A DNA stretch of 64,000 nt from Pseudanabaena sp. UWO311 (GTDB taxonomy: Bacteria > Cyanobacteriota > Cyanobacteriia > Pseudanabaenales > Pseudanabaenaceae). The notes under the pieces are model-generated. The model made no database searches. It saw nothing but the letters and a program-made list of their open reading frames with translations, and was not told the DNA's origin. The stretch covers positions 62,001 to 126,000 of the forward strand of contig NZ_SJEE01000005.1 of NCBI RefSeq assembly GCF_006937785.1, written 5' to 3'. The translations under genes were made by a program, and so were the position numbers. Shown one piece after another: positions 26,706-35,121 of this stretch (position 1 is the stretch's first letter; each line of letters starts with the position of its first letter).

Positions 26706-27701
26706 ATTGCTTGATCGCACCCAACAGACCTTTCCAGATTTAGCGAGCTCTAAGGCTTTTGATACAGATTCACTCAAATTTTGCCATGTCACTTGCTGAT
26801 CAAACAGTAGATTACTGACTTTAGCTAAAGCTTGTGCTCTCTCATGACGAATTTTAGAAAACATCAGGGAATCAATTTTTTGATAACTGGCATTGCGAGC
26901 TTCTAACATGGACTCATGCACAATGATGGCAACTTCTGAACCAATATTCATTTGCGCGTAATGACGTAAATGAGCAAGTCCCTTTGCTGATGTGGCATAC
27001 AAAGGTGGTAGACGATTTAACGTTCTGGCTAGGACATCTTCTAGCCGAATGAACCTCAAATCCGATGGGGGAAAACTCTGTGCTCGGTTTTGCGCCATTC
27101 TAATCACTAGTCGTTCTAAAGAATGCACCAAATGATGGGATTCCATCATATAAACGTCATATTCTTTCTGCTTGGATTCAGGAGCAACGCTGCATTTTTG
27201 CTTAGACTGAGCTTTACTAAGATACATCTGCGAATTCAGCTGTCTTTGCCCAAAAGAGCCATATTTACCAACACGCGGCGATAAATTTCCAGAATTATAT
27301 TTAGCGATCGCATTTTCTAAATTGTCCTCTAAAGCCTTGGGCAAGTCACACCACATGAGATTTGTCCAACCTAGTCTGTCTTGGACATCCAGCAAAGCAT
27401 ATGGGGCATTGGCTACTTCAATAGCATCGAGTGGTTCAGGCAAACGTAATGGATCGCGTCGCACTGCTAACAATGCTTGACGAGTTACCTTTGTAATATT
27501 GGCTTGAATAGCAATACATTCCTGTCTCTTGATCTGCAAATCTATATCTGTCGATGCAAACATAGGTGGCAGCCTATTTAAGGCATAGGCAATTACCTCG
27601 TCAATATTATATTTACTTCTAATCCCACTGCCTAAGCTCTGAATTTGAGCATTAGCCTCTCTATAAACAAATTCAAGCAGGACATTGCGGCAGGATTCCA
27701 T
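26697..27701 (-). CDS. Protein with two ComFB-like domains
   Basis: A 334-residue protein whose N- and C-terminal halves are related. Each holds a ComFB-type motif: VIAYALNRLPPMFAST in the first and VLARTLNRLPPLYATSAKG in the second, each followed by a basic helix. ComFB-family proteins in cyanobacteria have been reported to bind cyclic dinucleotides, so a second-messenger receptor role is possible. The halves are joined by a ~60-residue basic, glutamine/serine-rich linker. The adjacent cheW-like gene and hybrid kinase support a motility or signalling context. Domain call is fairly secure; function is inference. Confidence 0.7.
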   Translation of the reverse strand: MESCRNVLLEFVYREANAQIQSLGSGIRSKYNIDEVIAYALNRLPPMFASTDIDLQIKRQECIAIQANITKVTRQALLAVRRDPLRLPEPLDAIEVANAPYALLDVQDRLGWTNLMWCDLPKALEDNLENAIAKYNSGNLSPRVGKYGSFGQRQLNSQMYLSKAQSKQKCSVAPESKQKEYDVYMMESHHLVHSLERLVIRMAQNRAQSFPPSDLRFIRLEDVLARTLNRLPPLYATSAKGLAHLRHYAQMNIGSEVAIIVHESMLEARNASYQKIDSLMFSKIRHERAQALAKVSNLLFDQQVTWQNLSESVSKALELAKSGKVCWVRSSNKK

Positions 27702-27912
27702 GAGATTGACTGAATGAATATCTATTTTCCAGAGAGAGTGCGTCTTAGTCGCAATCTCTTCATCTGTCTAGGATTACTATCTGTTATATAAGATTAGGTT
27801 TTGATAAACTTTGCTGTACTTGTTACCGAAGTCAATTCTAATCCTCAACATAATAACGCCATTTCAAGACTTAAACAAAAGCACAAAAGTTATCAGCATA
27901 ATTAATTGCAAA

Positions 27913-27963
27913 CCCAAACCCGTAAGGGTGAGCCCCGATGGGGCTCACCCTTACGGGTTTGGG
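27913..27963. terminator. 24-bp perfect GC-rich palindrome
   Basis: Left arm 27913-27936 pairs exactly with 27940-27963 around GAT. It lies 18 bases after the CheW stop and is the probable terminator of that gene. Confidence 0.8.
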
Positions 27964-27981
27964 AATTTTATGCCCAGATAC

Positions 27982-28497
27982 TTATGAATGTAGAATTGTC
28001 GATTGCACAATATTTTCAGCTTTTAACAAATAAGAAAATTCTCCCTTATCGTTAATAAACCCTTTAAGATATGGTCTCAATGTTGCTGGTACAGCGCTAA
28101 TATTTTGGTCAAACGTATCATTTGGAATATGAACAACCCCCAAAACTTTAGGCACGATCAACGCCAGTGAGATTTGTTGCACTGATATCAGAATCACTTC
28201 ATAGAGTCTAATATTTTGATCTAGAGGTTGCAAACCCAATAGCATCGCTAAATCGATCGCCCAATAAACGCGACGACGACGGCTTAATATACCTAAAATA
28301 CAAGATGGTTTATTAGGCACGGGCATAATGTGCGAAGCTCTGATCGTCAAAACTTCTTGAGTAAATTCACTTTCAAGTAAGCCGACGGTTTGCGGATCAA
28401 TCGAAAACTTTAGACAAGTATCAAGCCCTAACTCTTGCTGTACTCTCATCTTTCCTTCTTGGATATCGACACTCAGCGGAAGTGTTTGTATGGACAT
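27982..28497 (-). CDS. CheW-domain chemotaxis adaptor
   Basis: A 171-residue CheW/PilI-like adaptor that links receptors to a CheA-type kinase. CLKFSIDPQTVGLLES and IMPVPNKPSCILGILSRRRRVYWAIDLAMLLG are the family core; the usual N-hairpin is followed by VILISVQQISLALIVPKVLGV and YLKGFINDKGEFSYLLKAENI at the end. In cyanobacteria such proteins mostly serve type IV pilus phototaxis. It lies downstream of the hybrid kinase and is probably in the same unit (61-base gap). Confidence 0.83.
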   Translation of the reverse strand: MSIQTLPLSVDIQEGKMRVQQELGLDTCLKFSIDPQTVGLLESEFTQEVLTIRASHIMPVPNKPSCILGILSRRRRVYWAIDLAMLLGLQPLDQNIRLYEVILISVQQISLALIVPKVLGVVHIPNDTFDQNISAVPATLRPYLKGFINDKGEFSYLLKAENIVQSTILHS

Positions 28498-28558
28498 ATG
28501 TCAACTTTAGTAAACATTAACCATGTATAGCGATCAGGGCAATCGTTTGTATACAGCA

Positions 28559-30133
28559 TTATGGCTGCTTGCGTCCCCATTTCTCGATCGCAGTCTGAAT
28601 TTGCTCGACTTTAAATGGCTTGGCAATAAAATCATTCATTCCCGATGCAAAGCAATTTTCGCGATCGTCATGCGTCGCGTTAGCCGTAATTGCAATAATT
28701 TGTATAGATTTAGCGAGATTAGACAATTCAATTTGACCATTTTGCTCCATAGCTCGAATTTGTCGAGTTGCCTCTAAGCCGTCCATTTCAGGCATTTGCA
28801 CATCCATGAAAATCAAATCATAGGATTGTTTTTGGAGCGATTCTAATACTTCGATTCCGTTTGTAGCAATATCGATGCTATAACCCATCTTCTCAAAAAG
28901 ACGCTTTGCTAATTTCTGATTGACAGGATTATCTTCGGCTAGCAAAATTTTGAGGGGAATTTGTGCAGCTAGTTTAGGGATGTTACTAGACAATACTTTG
29001 TTCTGAGTACCATCTATTGGGTGCTCTAAAGCCACATCTAATGAATGATCGACTAAATGATCGCCGATTTCTACAGTAAGAGATTTTTTTATTTCCACGG
29101 GATGATAGGGAATCGTAAATAAAAAGGTCGTACCTCGATCCAAAATGCTCTCAACCCAGATATCTCCGCCCATTGAGCTAATCAGCTTTTGACAAATAGC
29201 TAGCCCTAAACCAGTACCTCCAAACTTACGAGTTATGGAAGAATCAATTTGCGAAAATGGTTTGAATAATTTATCTAATTTGTCAGATGGAATACCGATA
29301 CCAGTGTCTTTTACCGCAAAAATAAGTTGAGTATCTTGATGCTTTCTGATGTCTATAAAAACTTCTCCCACAGAAGTAAATTTAATCGCATTCCCCACCA
29401 GATTGACTAAAATCTGCTGTAAATAGTGAATATCTCCTGCAATTATGGGAGAAACCTGCGGATCAATTGAGTAGTGGACTCTTAAGGGTGTTTCCTTAGC
29501 CATGAATGCAACTAAACTGAGGGCAGTCTCAATACATTCTCTTATTTCAAAAGGATGTGCTTCCAATTCAACTTTTCCTGATTCAATCTTGGAAAAATCT
29601 AAAATGTCATTAATCAGCATTAATAGTGCTGCACCACTGGTATTGATTGTTTCGACATATTCACGTTGCTCAGGCTCTAGATGCGTATCTAATAACAAAT
29701 TAGTCATTCCAATCACCCCATTCATGGGGGTGCGCAGTTCATGACTCATTGTGGCTAAAAACTCAGATTTAGTTCGAGCGATCGCTTCCGATGTTTCTTT
29801 TTGTTGTTGAAGTTCTATGCTTAAAATATTAGTCTTGATCAAGTCCTGAATGGTAAGGAAGCCAACTTTGACCACCATATAGACAAACAAAGCCCCAAAG
29901 AAGAAGATAACTCCTGTGAGAATTAGGATGAGCCATTGGATTCTCAAATAGACCAGTACTAATATCCCCAAGTACCCAAAGAGAAAGAAAACCATCAGCG
30001 ATCGCAATATGTTCCAGCTTTGGCGATATTTATTGTCTTGAATCAAAGTCAAAACCTTCCGTGTTTCTTTAATCGAGAGAAACATCACGAAACCACCAAG
30101 GAAGATTAAGACAATAGTAAAAAGATCGCTCAT
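28559..30133 (-). CDS. Membrane hybrid histidine kinase/response regulator
   Basis: A 524-residue protein with three hydrophobic spans in the first ~95 residues ([53 protein letters not shown]) and no extracellular sensor domain. HisKA has [14 protein letters not shown], the HATPase has [17 protein letters not shown] and GTGLGLAI, and the receiver has an intact phosphoacceptor in [14 protein letters not shown] and lysine in IAKPF. All catalytic residues are present. Output partner is unknown; CheW follows. Confidence 0.9.
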   Translation of the reverse strand: MSDLFTIVLIFLGGFVMFLSIKETRKVLTLIQDNKYRQSWNILRSLMVFFLFGYLGILVLVYLRIQWLILILTGVIFFFGALFVYMVVKVGFLTIQDLIKTNILSIELQQQKETSEAIARTKSEFLATMSHELRTPMNGVIGMTNLLLDTHLEPEQREYVETINTSGAALLMLINDILDFSKIESGKVELEAHPFEIRECIETALSLVAFMAKETPLRVHYSIDPQVSPIIAGDIHYLQQILVNLVGNAIKFTSVGEVFIDIRKHQDTQLIFAVKDTGIGIPSDKLDKLFKPFSQIDSSITRKFGGTGLGLAICQKLISSMGGDIWVESILDRGTTFLFTIPYHPVEIKKSLTVEIGDHLVDHSLDVALEHPIDGTQNKVLSSNIPKLAAQIPLKILLAEDNPVNQKLAKRLFEKMGYSIDIATNGIEVLESLQKQSYDLIFMDVQMPEMDGLEATRQIRAMEQNGQIELSNLAKSIQIIAITANATHDDRENCFASGMNDFIAKPFKVEQIQTAIEKWGRKQP

Positions 30134-30194
30134 GCTCTTACAAACTTAGGCAGACACAAGTATATACTTACGCCCCATCACAAAACATTATCTA

Positions 30195-30297
30195 ATACCA
30201 AAGCACGAAATGTCTAATCCATTTCGTGCTTTGCAAACCCTTACTGGGATTGTTCTTTCATGTCCAAAAGTGTGACCACACTTTTGGACATTGGTAT
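30195..30297. repeat. TTGGTAT-ended two-hairpin repeat, family NP2 (copy c)
   Basis: ATACCAA and TTGGTAT bound it. The first hairpin is AAAGCACGAAATG with its complement, then the shared linker AAACCCTTACTGGGATTG and a second hairpin TGTCCAAAAGTGTG/CACACTTTTGGACA. Total 103 bp, the same length as copy a at 9708-9810. Confidence 0.75.
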
Positions 30298-30388
30298 AAA
30301 TGGCAAATCTTGAATTGCGATCGCTATACTGGTTATCTAGACTGAGTTAATGTTTGCACTAAATTTAGCTAACGCACAGAGAACACAT

Positions 30389-30844
30389 ATGAATCTGAAT
30401 CGCCGTAAGTTACTTTCTTGGTTTGGTTTAGGCTGGTTGGCAAGTCTTCTGCCTTCGTCGTTAATTGGGTGTAGTGAAGCTACTACCCCTACTGCGTCTT
30501 CTTCTAAATCTTCTCCTGAAAGTGTCGCAGCTGCACCTAGTGGTAATTTCAAAGCGATCGGTACTGTTGCTCAACTGGACAAAGACAAGGTTTTGGTTTC
30601 CTCAGACAAAACAATTGCTGTGGTGCGCAATCCTAGTGATGCAACCAAGGTCTTGGCTGTTAATGCTACATGCACTCATAAAGGCTGCACAGTAGCGTGG
30701 AATTCGGCAAGCACAGAATTTGTATGTCCTTGTCATGATGCTAAGTTTGCCGCTGACGGTGCTGTACGCCAAGGACCAGCTGATAAACCCTTACAACGCT
30801 TTGCTGCCAAAATTGAGAATGGACAAGTATTGGTTAGTGCATAA
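30389..30844 (+). CDS. Rieske [2Fe-2S] protein, twin-arginine lipoprotein-like
   Basis: A 151-residue exported Rieske protein. The N-terminus MNLNRRKLLSWFGLGWLASL with SSLIGCS combines a twin-arginine motif and a lipobox, so it is likely exported folded and lipid-anchored. The cluster ligands are in CTHKGC and CPCHDAKF. It is shorter than PetC of the cytochrome b6f complex and lacks a PetC-type membrane anchor, so an alternative electron carrier is more likely. ATG 30389 is chosen over an upstream in-frame ATG because the signal begins there. Confidence 0.85.
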   Translation: MNLNRRKLLSWFGLGWLASLLPSSLIGCSEATTPTASSSKSSPESVAAAPSGNFKAIGTVAQLDKDKVLVSSDKTIAVVRNPSDATKVLAVNATCTHKGCTVAWNSASTEFVCPCHDAKFAADGAVRQGPADKPLQRFAAKIENGQVLVSA

Positions 30845-30883
30845 CTAGTTAAAAGTCTCGCAAAGCAGAACTTTTAACTAGTT
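30843..30883 (+). terminator. Hairpin terminator after the Rieske gene
   Basis: AACTAGTTAAAAGT pairs with ACTTTTAACTAGTT; the loop contains GCAAAGC, the recurring apex of the palindromes here. Confidence 0.8.
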
Positions 30884-30931
30884 TTTATTTTTTGTCTTGT
30901 GTCAAAGCGCCGTAATAGATCTATAGAAAAT

Positions 30932-30974
30932 AAAATCCAAAGTTGTTGCGAATTCGGTTGCAACTTTGGATTTT
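30932..30974. repeat. Palindrome AAAATCCAAAGTTG/CAACTTTGGATTTT
   Basis: 14-bp perfect arms (30932-30945 with 30961-30974), 15-nt loop, T-rich end. It lies after the Rieske terminator, before the response regulator. Confidence 0.65.
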
Positions 30975-31126
30975 TTGATTTCTCTAAGTATTATTAAGTG
31001 ATTGGTAGCGCTCCACGCTACTAATAGTTTTTTGGCGTTTTACGGCAACGGCATAAATGATTTGGGATTGCTATATATTGGTAGATATTGCGATCCCAAA
31101 ATAACAGCATAACTATAAGGATAACT

Positions 31127-31831
31127 ATGTCAGGACATATCCTGCTTGTCGATGATGAACCAGGTCTGAGAGAGGCGGTGCAAGCCTATCTCGAAGATAG
31201 TGGCTTTGCAGTGCAAGTTGCTAACAATGCGCGAGACGCATGGCAACTACTAGAGCAAACCACACCCGATCTGGTGATCTCGGACATCATGATGCCGCAG
31301 GTGAGTGGGTATGAATTTCTGAAGCAAATGCGTGAAGACGTAAGATTTTTAAATTTGCCTGTGGTGTTTTTGACAGCAAAGGGCATGACCAAGGATCGCA
31401 TCGAAGGTTATAACGCGGGTTGTGATGCCTATTTGTCGAAACCTTTTGATCCTGATGAACTAGTAGCGATCGCGGAAAATTTGATTGCCCGTCGAGCGAT
31501 CCAAGCAGTTACAGCTAATAGTAATACTTCTGAAATAACTGATTTGGCTGGTCAACTTGCCGAAATCAAGGAACTGCTAAAAGAGAAAGCGGCGATCAAG
31601 GTTAAAGTTACCCCACCACCAATCAAGATTGAGTTTACACCTCGTGAACAGAGTGTTTTAGAGCTTGTAGTTGAAGGCTTGATGAATAAAGAAATCGCTA
31701 AGCGTCTTGGTACAACTATTCGGAATGTTGAGAAATATGTCAGTCGGCTATTTAGTAAAACTGGTACTAGCAGCCGCACCGAATTGGTGCGCTATGCGTT
31801 ACAACATGGCTTGATTGAGGCTTATTCTTAG
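31127..31831 (+). CDS. LuxR/NarL-family response regulator
   Basis: A 234-residue transcription regulator with an intact receiver (HILLVDDEPGL, phosphoacceptor in LVISDIMMPQVSGYEF, FLTAKG, lysine in LSKPF) and a C-terminal LuxR-type helix-turn-helix (FTPREQSVLELVVEGLMNKE and FSKTGTSSRTELVRYAL). The layout is that of the cyanobacterial/plastid Ycf29 type. ATG 31127, preceded by AAGG seven bases upstream, is preferred to an upstream in-frame start. The partner kinase is not adjacent. Confidence 0.88.
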   Translation: MSGHILLVDDEPGLREAVQAYLEDSGFAVQVANNARDAWQLLEQTTPDLVISDIMMPQVSGYEFLKQMREDVRFLNLPVVFLTAKGMTKDRIEGYNAGCDAYLSKPFDPDELVAIAENLIARRAIQAVTANSNTSEITDLAGQLAEIKELLKEKAAIKVKVTPPPIKIEFTPREQSVLELVVEGLMNKEIAKRLGTTIRNVEKYVSRLFSKTGTSSRTELVRYALQHGLIEAYS

Positions 31832-31848
31832 GTAAAAGGCATCTCGAC

Positions 31849-31922
31849 TCGCTAACGCATTCTAAAAATAATTAATCCCACTTGATGCGTTACGTTTCAC
31901 TAACGCATCCTACAAATAATTA
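31849..31922. repeat. Interspersed CTAACGCAT repeats
   Basis: Contains CGCTAACGCATTCTA..AATAATTAA, then GATGCGTTA with TAACGCATC as a hairpin and a second CCTACAAATAATTAA. Repeats of the GATGCGTTA/TAACGCATCCTAC type occur in many cyanobacterial genomes. Confidence 0.55.
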
Positions 31923-32056
31923 AGCATTCTTCACTTATGAGTTATCTACTAACATTTTCCTAGAAATTTCTAACCTAAAATACATTGCTCTTAATATTGA
32001 ACTTAGGGATGAAAAGTACTAGATACTGTTCATCTCTGAGCTTATAAATTTTTTAT

Positions 32057-34189
32057 ATGCAATGGTTTAAATTTAATTGGCTGAGTATTAAGTCGAAATT
32101 GATTGTGATGCTGCTAACTGTGAGCAGTAGCTCGATCCTTGTGACTGCATATCTTGGATACCAAAGTGGGAAGTCCAATTTGACCGATCGCGTGTTTAAT
32201 CAATTAACCAGTGTGCGGGCTTCCAAGGCTTATCAAATCGAATCCTATTTCAAAACAATTAGTAATCATATTCAAACGCTGAGTATCGATCCTTCAGTAG
32301 GAACAGCGCTCTCCGAATTTACGAACGCTTACCGACAGCTTGAAAATGTGCCATTACCAGCCGATGCTTTGCCCAAAATTAATGCTTATTATCAGAATGA
32401 ATTTCTGCCCAAATTAGCGCAAACAGAGCAAGGTTCTCCTGTTCTGAATTCATTTTTACCAGAAGCGATCGCTAGTAATTATCTGCAATATCATTACATC
32501 GCCAATAATTCTAATCCCATTGGCAAAAAGCATCTTTTAGATAAAGCCAATGATAGTAGTGAATATAGTCGCCTCCATGGTCGCTATCATCCGATCTTTC
32601 GGAATATTATTGAGAAATTTGGTTACTATGATTTGTTCCTAATTGATCCTGATGGCAGAATAGTTTATACAGTTTATAAAGAGACTGATTTTGCTTCTAG
32701 TCTTACCATTGGAGCTTATAACGAAAGTAATCTTGCCCGTCTATTTGCCTCAGTGCGACGTTCCAAAGAAAAAGATTATGCAAGGATCATCGATCTGGAG
32801 TCTTATGCTCCTTCCTATGGTGCTCCAGCCGCTTTTATTGCCGCTCCTATTTATAATCAAGATAAATTTATCGGCGTTCTCGCGATTCAAGTACCAGTTG
32901 ATGAGATTAATAATGTGATGACTGGTAATCGCAAATGGGAAGCTGATGGCTTAGGCAAAAGTGGTGAAACTTATCTAGTTGGTCAAGATTACTTAATGCG
33001 ATCGGTTTCGCGGTTTTTGATTGAAACACCTGAAGAATACTTAAAAACTCTAGTTGCTTTAGGCGTAAATAACGAAACAATTAAACGGATTCGCCAATAC
33101 AAGACCTCGGTTTTGGCTCAAGCTGTCAAGACTACTGCTGTTGAGGAAGCGATGATGGGTAAGCAAGACATTAAAATTATCCGTGATTATCGTGATATTC
33201 CTGTCTTGAGTTCTTACTCACTTTTACAAATAGAAGGATTGAAATGGGCAATTCTCTCGGAAATAGATCTAGCGGAAGCCTATGCTCCGATTTATGACTT
33301 TGAGAGACAGTTAGTAATTTCGGCAACTTTACTAATGTTGTTAGTAATTTTATTGGCGATGGTGATGGCTTCTTTGTTTGTGAAGCCGATTAATCAATTA
33401 ATTGCTAGCGCTCGGAAAGTGGCGGCGGGTCAATTGGATGCGATCGCAGTTTTAGAAACTGAAGATGAATTTGGCGAACTAGCGCAATCTTTTAATTTGA
33501 TGGTGTCTAGTTTGCGCGATCAGACAGATTTAGTTGAAGAAAAAAATCGTGAGAATGAGCAATTATTGCTAAGCATCTTTCCTGCGGCGATCGCTAAACG
33601 TCTGAAGCAAGGTGAAAAGAATATTGCTGAAAGTGCTTCTAATGTGACGGTGCTATTTTCTGATTTGACGGGATTCTCGAAGTTGTCAGATTCTCTGACA
33701 GCCTATGAAATTGTCAGCATTCTCAACGATCTGGTCACGAGTTTTGATGAAACCGCCGATCGCTTTGGCATGGAAAAAATCAAAACCATTGGTGACAGCT
33801 ATATGGCGGTCTGTGGTCTGTCGGTTCCCTATCTCGACCATGATAAACGAGCGATTGATTTTGCGATAGAAATGCAAGCGATCGTAAGGAGATTTAGCCA
33901 AGAGCGCGGCTTCAAATTGAATATCAGCTTAGGGATTAACTCAGGCGATATCGTCGCAGGCATCGTCGGCAGAAACAAATTTATCTACGATGTTTGGGGC
34001 GACACGATTAATATTGCTAGTGCCTTAAAGTCTGCTTGTCCTGAAGGTGCAATTTTAGTTTCTCGCGAAATTTACAATCGTCTATGTGACCTTTACGAGT
34101 TTGCGCCACTAGCCACCAAAATCGAAGATGGTGAAGTCGTATTAGAAGCATGGCAGCTCAAAAGCACGATCAAAATTAAACCAAGTTAA
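32057..34189 (+). CDS. Membrane-bound class III nucleotide cyclase with extracytoplasmic sensor and HAMP
   Basis: A 710-residue receptor cyclase. One span near residues 13-35, a large Cache-type extracytoplasmic domain (~40-410), a second span (VISATLLMLLVILLAMVMASLFV), a HAMP segment (VKPINQLIASARKVAAGQLD) and a class III cyclase domain (~515-700). Metal aspartates are in LFSDLTGF and IGDSYM, and the adenine-selecting Lys and Asp are present (EKIKTIGDSYM, YDVWGDTIN). The transition-state Arg expected four residues after the Asn is Ala: NIASALK instead of NxASR. Activity may thus be low or altered. Confidence 0.88.
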   Translation: MQWFKFNWLSIKSKLIVMLLTVSSSSILVTAYLGYQSGKSNLTDRVFNQLTSVRASKAYQIESYFKTISNHIQTLSIDPSVGTALSEFTNAYRQLENVPLPADALPKINAYYQNEFLPKLAQTEQGSPVLNSFLPEAIASNYLQYHYIANNSNPIGKKHLLDKANDSSEYSRLHGRYHPIFRNIIEKFGYYDLFLIDPDGRIVYTVYKETDFASSLTIGAYNESNLARLFASVRRSKEKDYARIIDLESYAPSYGAPAAFIAAPIYNQDKFIGVLAIQVPVDEINNVMTGNRKWEADGLGKSGETYLVGQDYLMRSVSRFLIETPEEYLKTLVALGVNNETIKRIRQYKTSVLAQAVKTTAVEEAMMGKQDIKIIRDYRDIPVLSSYSLLQIEGLKWAILSEIDLAEAYAPIYDFERQLVISATLLMLLVILLAMVMASLFVKPINQLIASARKVAAGQLDAIAVLETEDEFGELAQSFNLMVSSLRDQTDLVEEKNRENEQLLLSIFPAAIAKRLKQGEKNIAESASNVTVLFSDLTGFSKLSDSLTAYEIVSILNDLVTSFDETADRFGMEKIKTIGDSYMAVCGLSVPYLDHDKRAIDFAIEMQAIVRRFSQERGFKLNISLGINSGDIVAGIVGRNKFIYDVWGDTINIASALKSACPEGAILVSREIYNRLCDLYEFAPLATKIEDGEVVLEAWQLKSTIKIKPS

Positions 34190-34199
34190 GAACATTGAT

Positions 34200-34248
34200 C
34201 CCAATAATATATAGGCAGGCTAGATCCGCCGACATATTATTGGGTTTT
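34200..34248 (+). terminator. Hairpin terminator after the cyclase gene
   Basis: CCCAATAATAT and ATATTATTGGG (11 bp) with a 23-nt loop, then GTTTTAT. It is the only structure upstream of the first crcB; I do not see a fluoride riboswitch. Confidence 0.7.
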
Positions 34249-34271
34249 ATATAGATCATTGTTAACAACTC

Positions 34272-34661
34272 ATGTCAGACATAACTAATGCATTCGCGAT
34301 CGCATCAGGTGCAGTACCTGGTGCTCTATCTCGTTTTTATCTTACAGAATGGTCAAAAGCAAAATATGGGACAAAATTTCCCTATGCAACTTTTGGGATT
34401 AACGTAACTGGTTGCTTAGCGATGGGATTCTTTTTCACAATTTCCAAAGGAATCACTGGCTATCCCACAGAATTAGATTTATTGATTAGAACTGGATTTT
34501 TAGGCTCCTATACCACTTTCTCCACCTACGGATTTGACACGCTCACTATGTGGCGGAGTAACCAAAAGATTGCGACTATTTTTTATTGGGCTGGGAGTGC
34601 GATTCTAGGTGTAGTCGCAGTATTTTTAGGTGCAGCGATCGCCAAGCTCTTTGTAAAGTAA
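34272..34661 (+). CDS. crcB: Fluoride channel CrcB, first of a tandem pair
   Basis: CrcB/Fluc channels export fluoride. The 129-residue protein has four spans, the start GAVPGALSRFYLTEW, INVTGCLAMGF and TGFLGSYTTFSTYGFDT, which carries the conserved TFSTY pore motif. Tandem crcB genes may encode a heterodimer, whereas a single gene gives a dual-topology homodimer. The second gene follows after 52 bases. Confidence 0.9.
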   Translation: MSDITNAFAIASGAVPGALSRFYLTEWSKAKYGTKFPYATFGINVTGCLAMGFFFTISKGITGYPTELDLLIRTGFLGSYTTFSTYGFDTLTMWRSNQKIATIFYWAGSAILGVVAVFLGAAIAKLFVK

Positions 34662-34713
34662 GCCAAACGTTCAATTCGTAATTCGTAATTCCCAATTTCT
34701 AGGACAAGAAACA

Positions 34714-35121
34714 ATGGATTTTTTAAAAGGACGTTTTCCACTAGCTATAGCGATCGGCGCTATTTTTGGGGCTTTGAGCCGTTTTTATATTACTGACCTA
34801 GCAAAATCTATGTTTGGCAAAGATTTTGGATTTTACGGGACATTCTTTATTAACGTCACAGGATGTTTGATCATTGCCTATATTCTGACCCTCGCAACCG
34901 AGAATATTCGCCTCATTTCACCCGAACTCCGACTGATGACAACAACAGGTTTTTGTGGTGCATATACCACTTTCTCTACCTACGGATTGGAATCTAGCGA
35001 TTTCTTAGAGAAAGGTGATATCACAACGTTACTAGTTTATTTTGTTGGCAGTGCGATCGCAGGCATAATTGGCATTCAAATTGGTGTTTTATTGGCAAGA
35101 GCCTGCGATCGACAATCTTAG
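34714..35121 (+). CDS. crcB: Fluoride channel CrcB, second of the pair
   Basis: A 135-residue paralog of the preceding gene with four spans: AIFGALSRFYITDL, INVTGCLIIAYI and TGFCGAYTTFSTYGLES. Both copies keep the pore motif TTFSTYG, so both look functional. Its stop overlaps the stop of convergent ileS by four bases. The spacer between the copies holds small AATTCGTAATTC repeats. Confidence 0.9.
   Translation: MDFLKGRFPLAIAIGAIFGALSRFYITDLAKSMFGKDFGFYGTFFINVTGCLIIAYILTLATENIRLISPELRLMTTTGFCGAYTTFSTYGLESSDFLEKGDITTLLVYFVGSAIAGIIGIQIGVLLARACDRQS

Noticed and set aside
34200-34271. Fluoride riboswitch before crcB
   Set aside because: Only a terminator hairpin is present; the crcB-motif core is missing.
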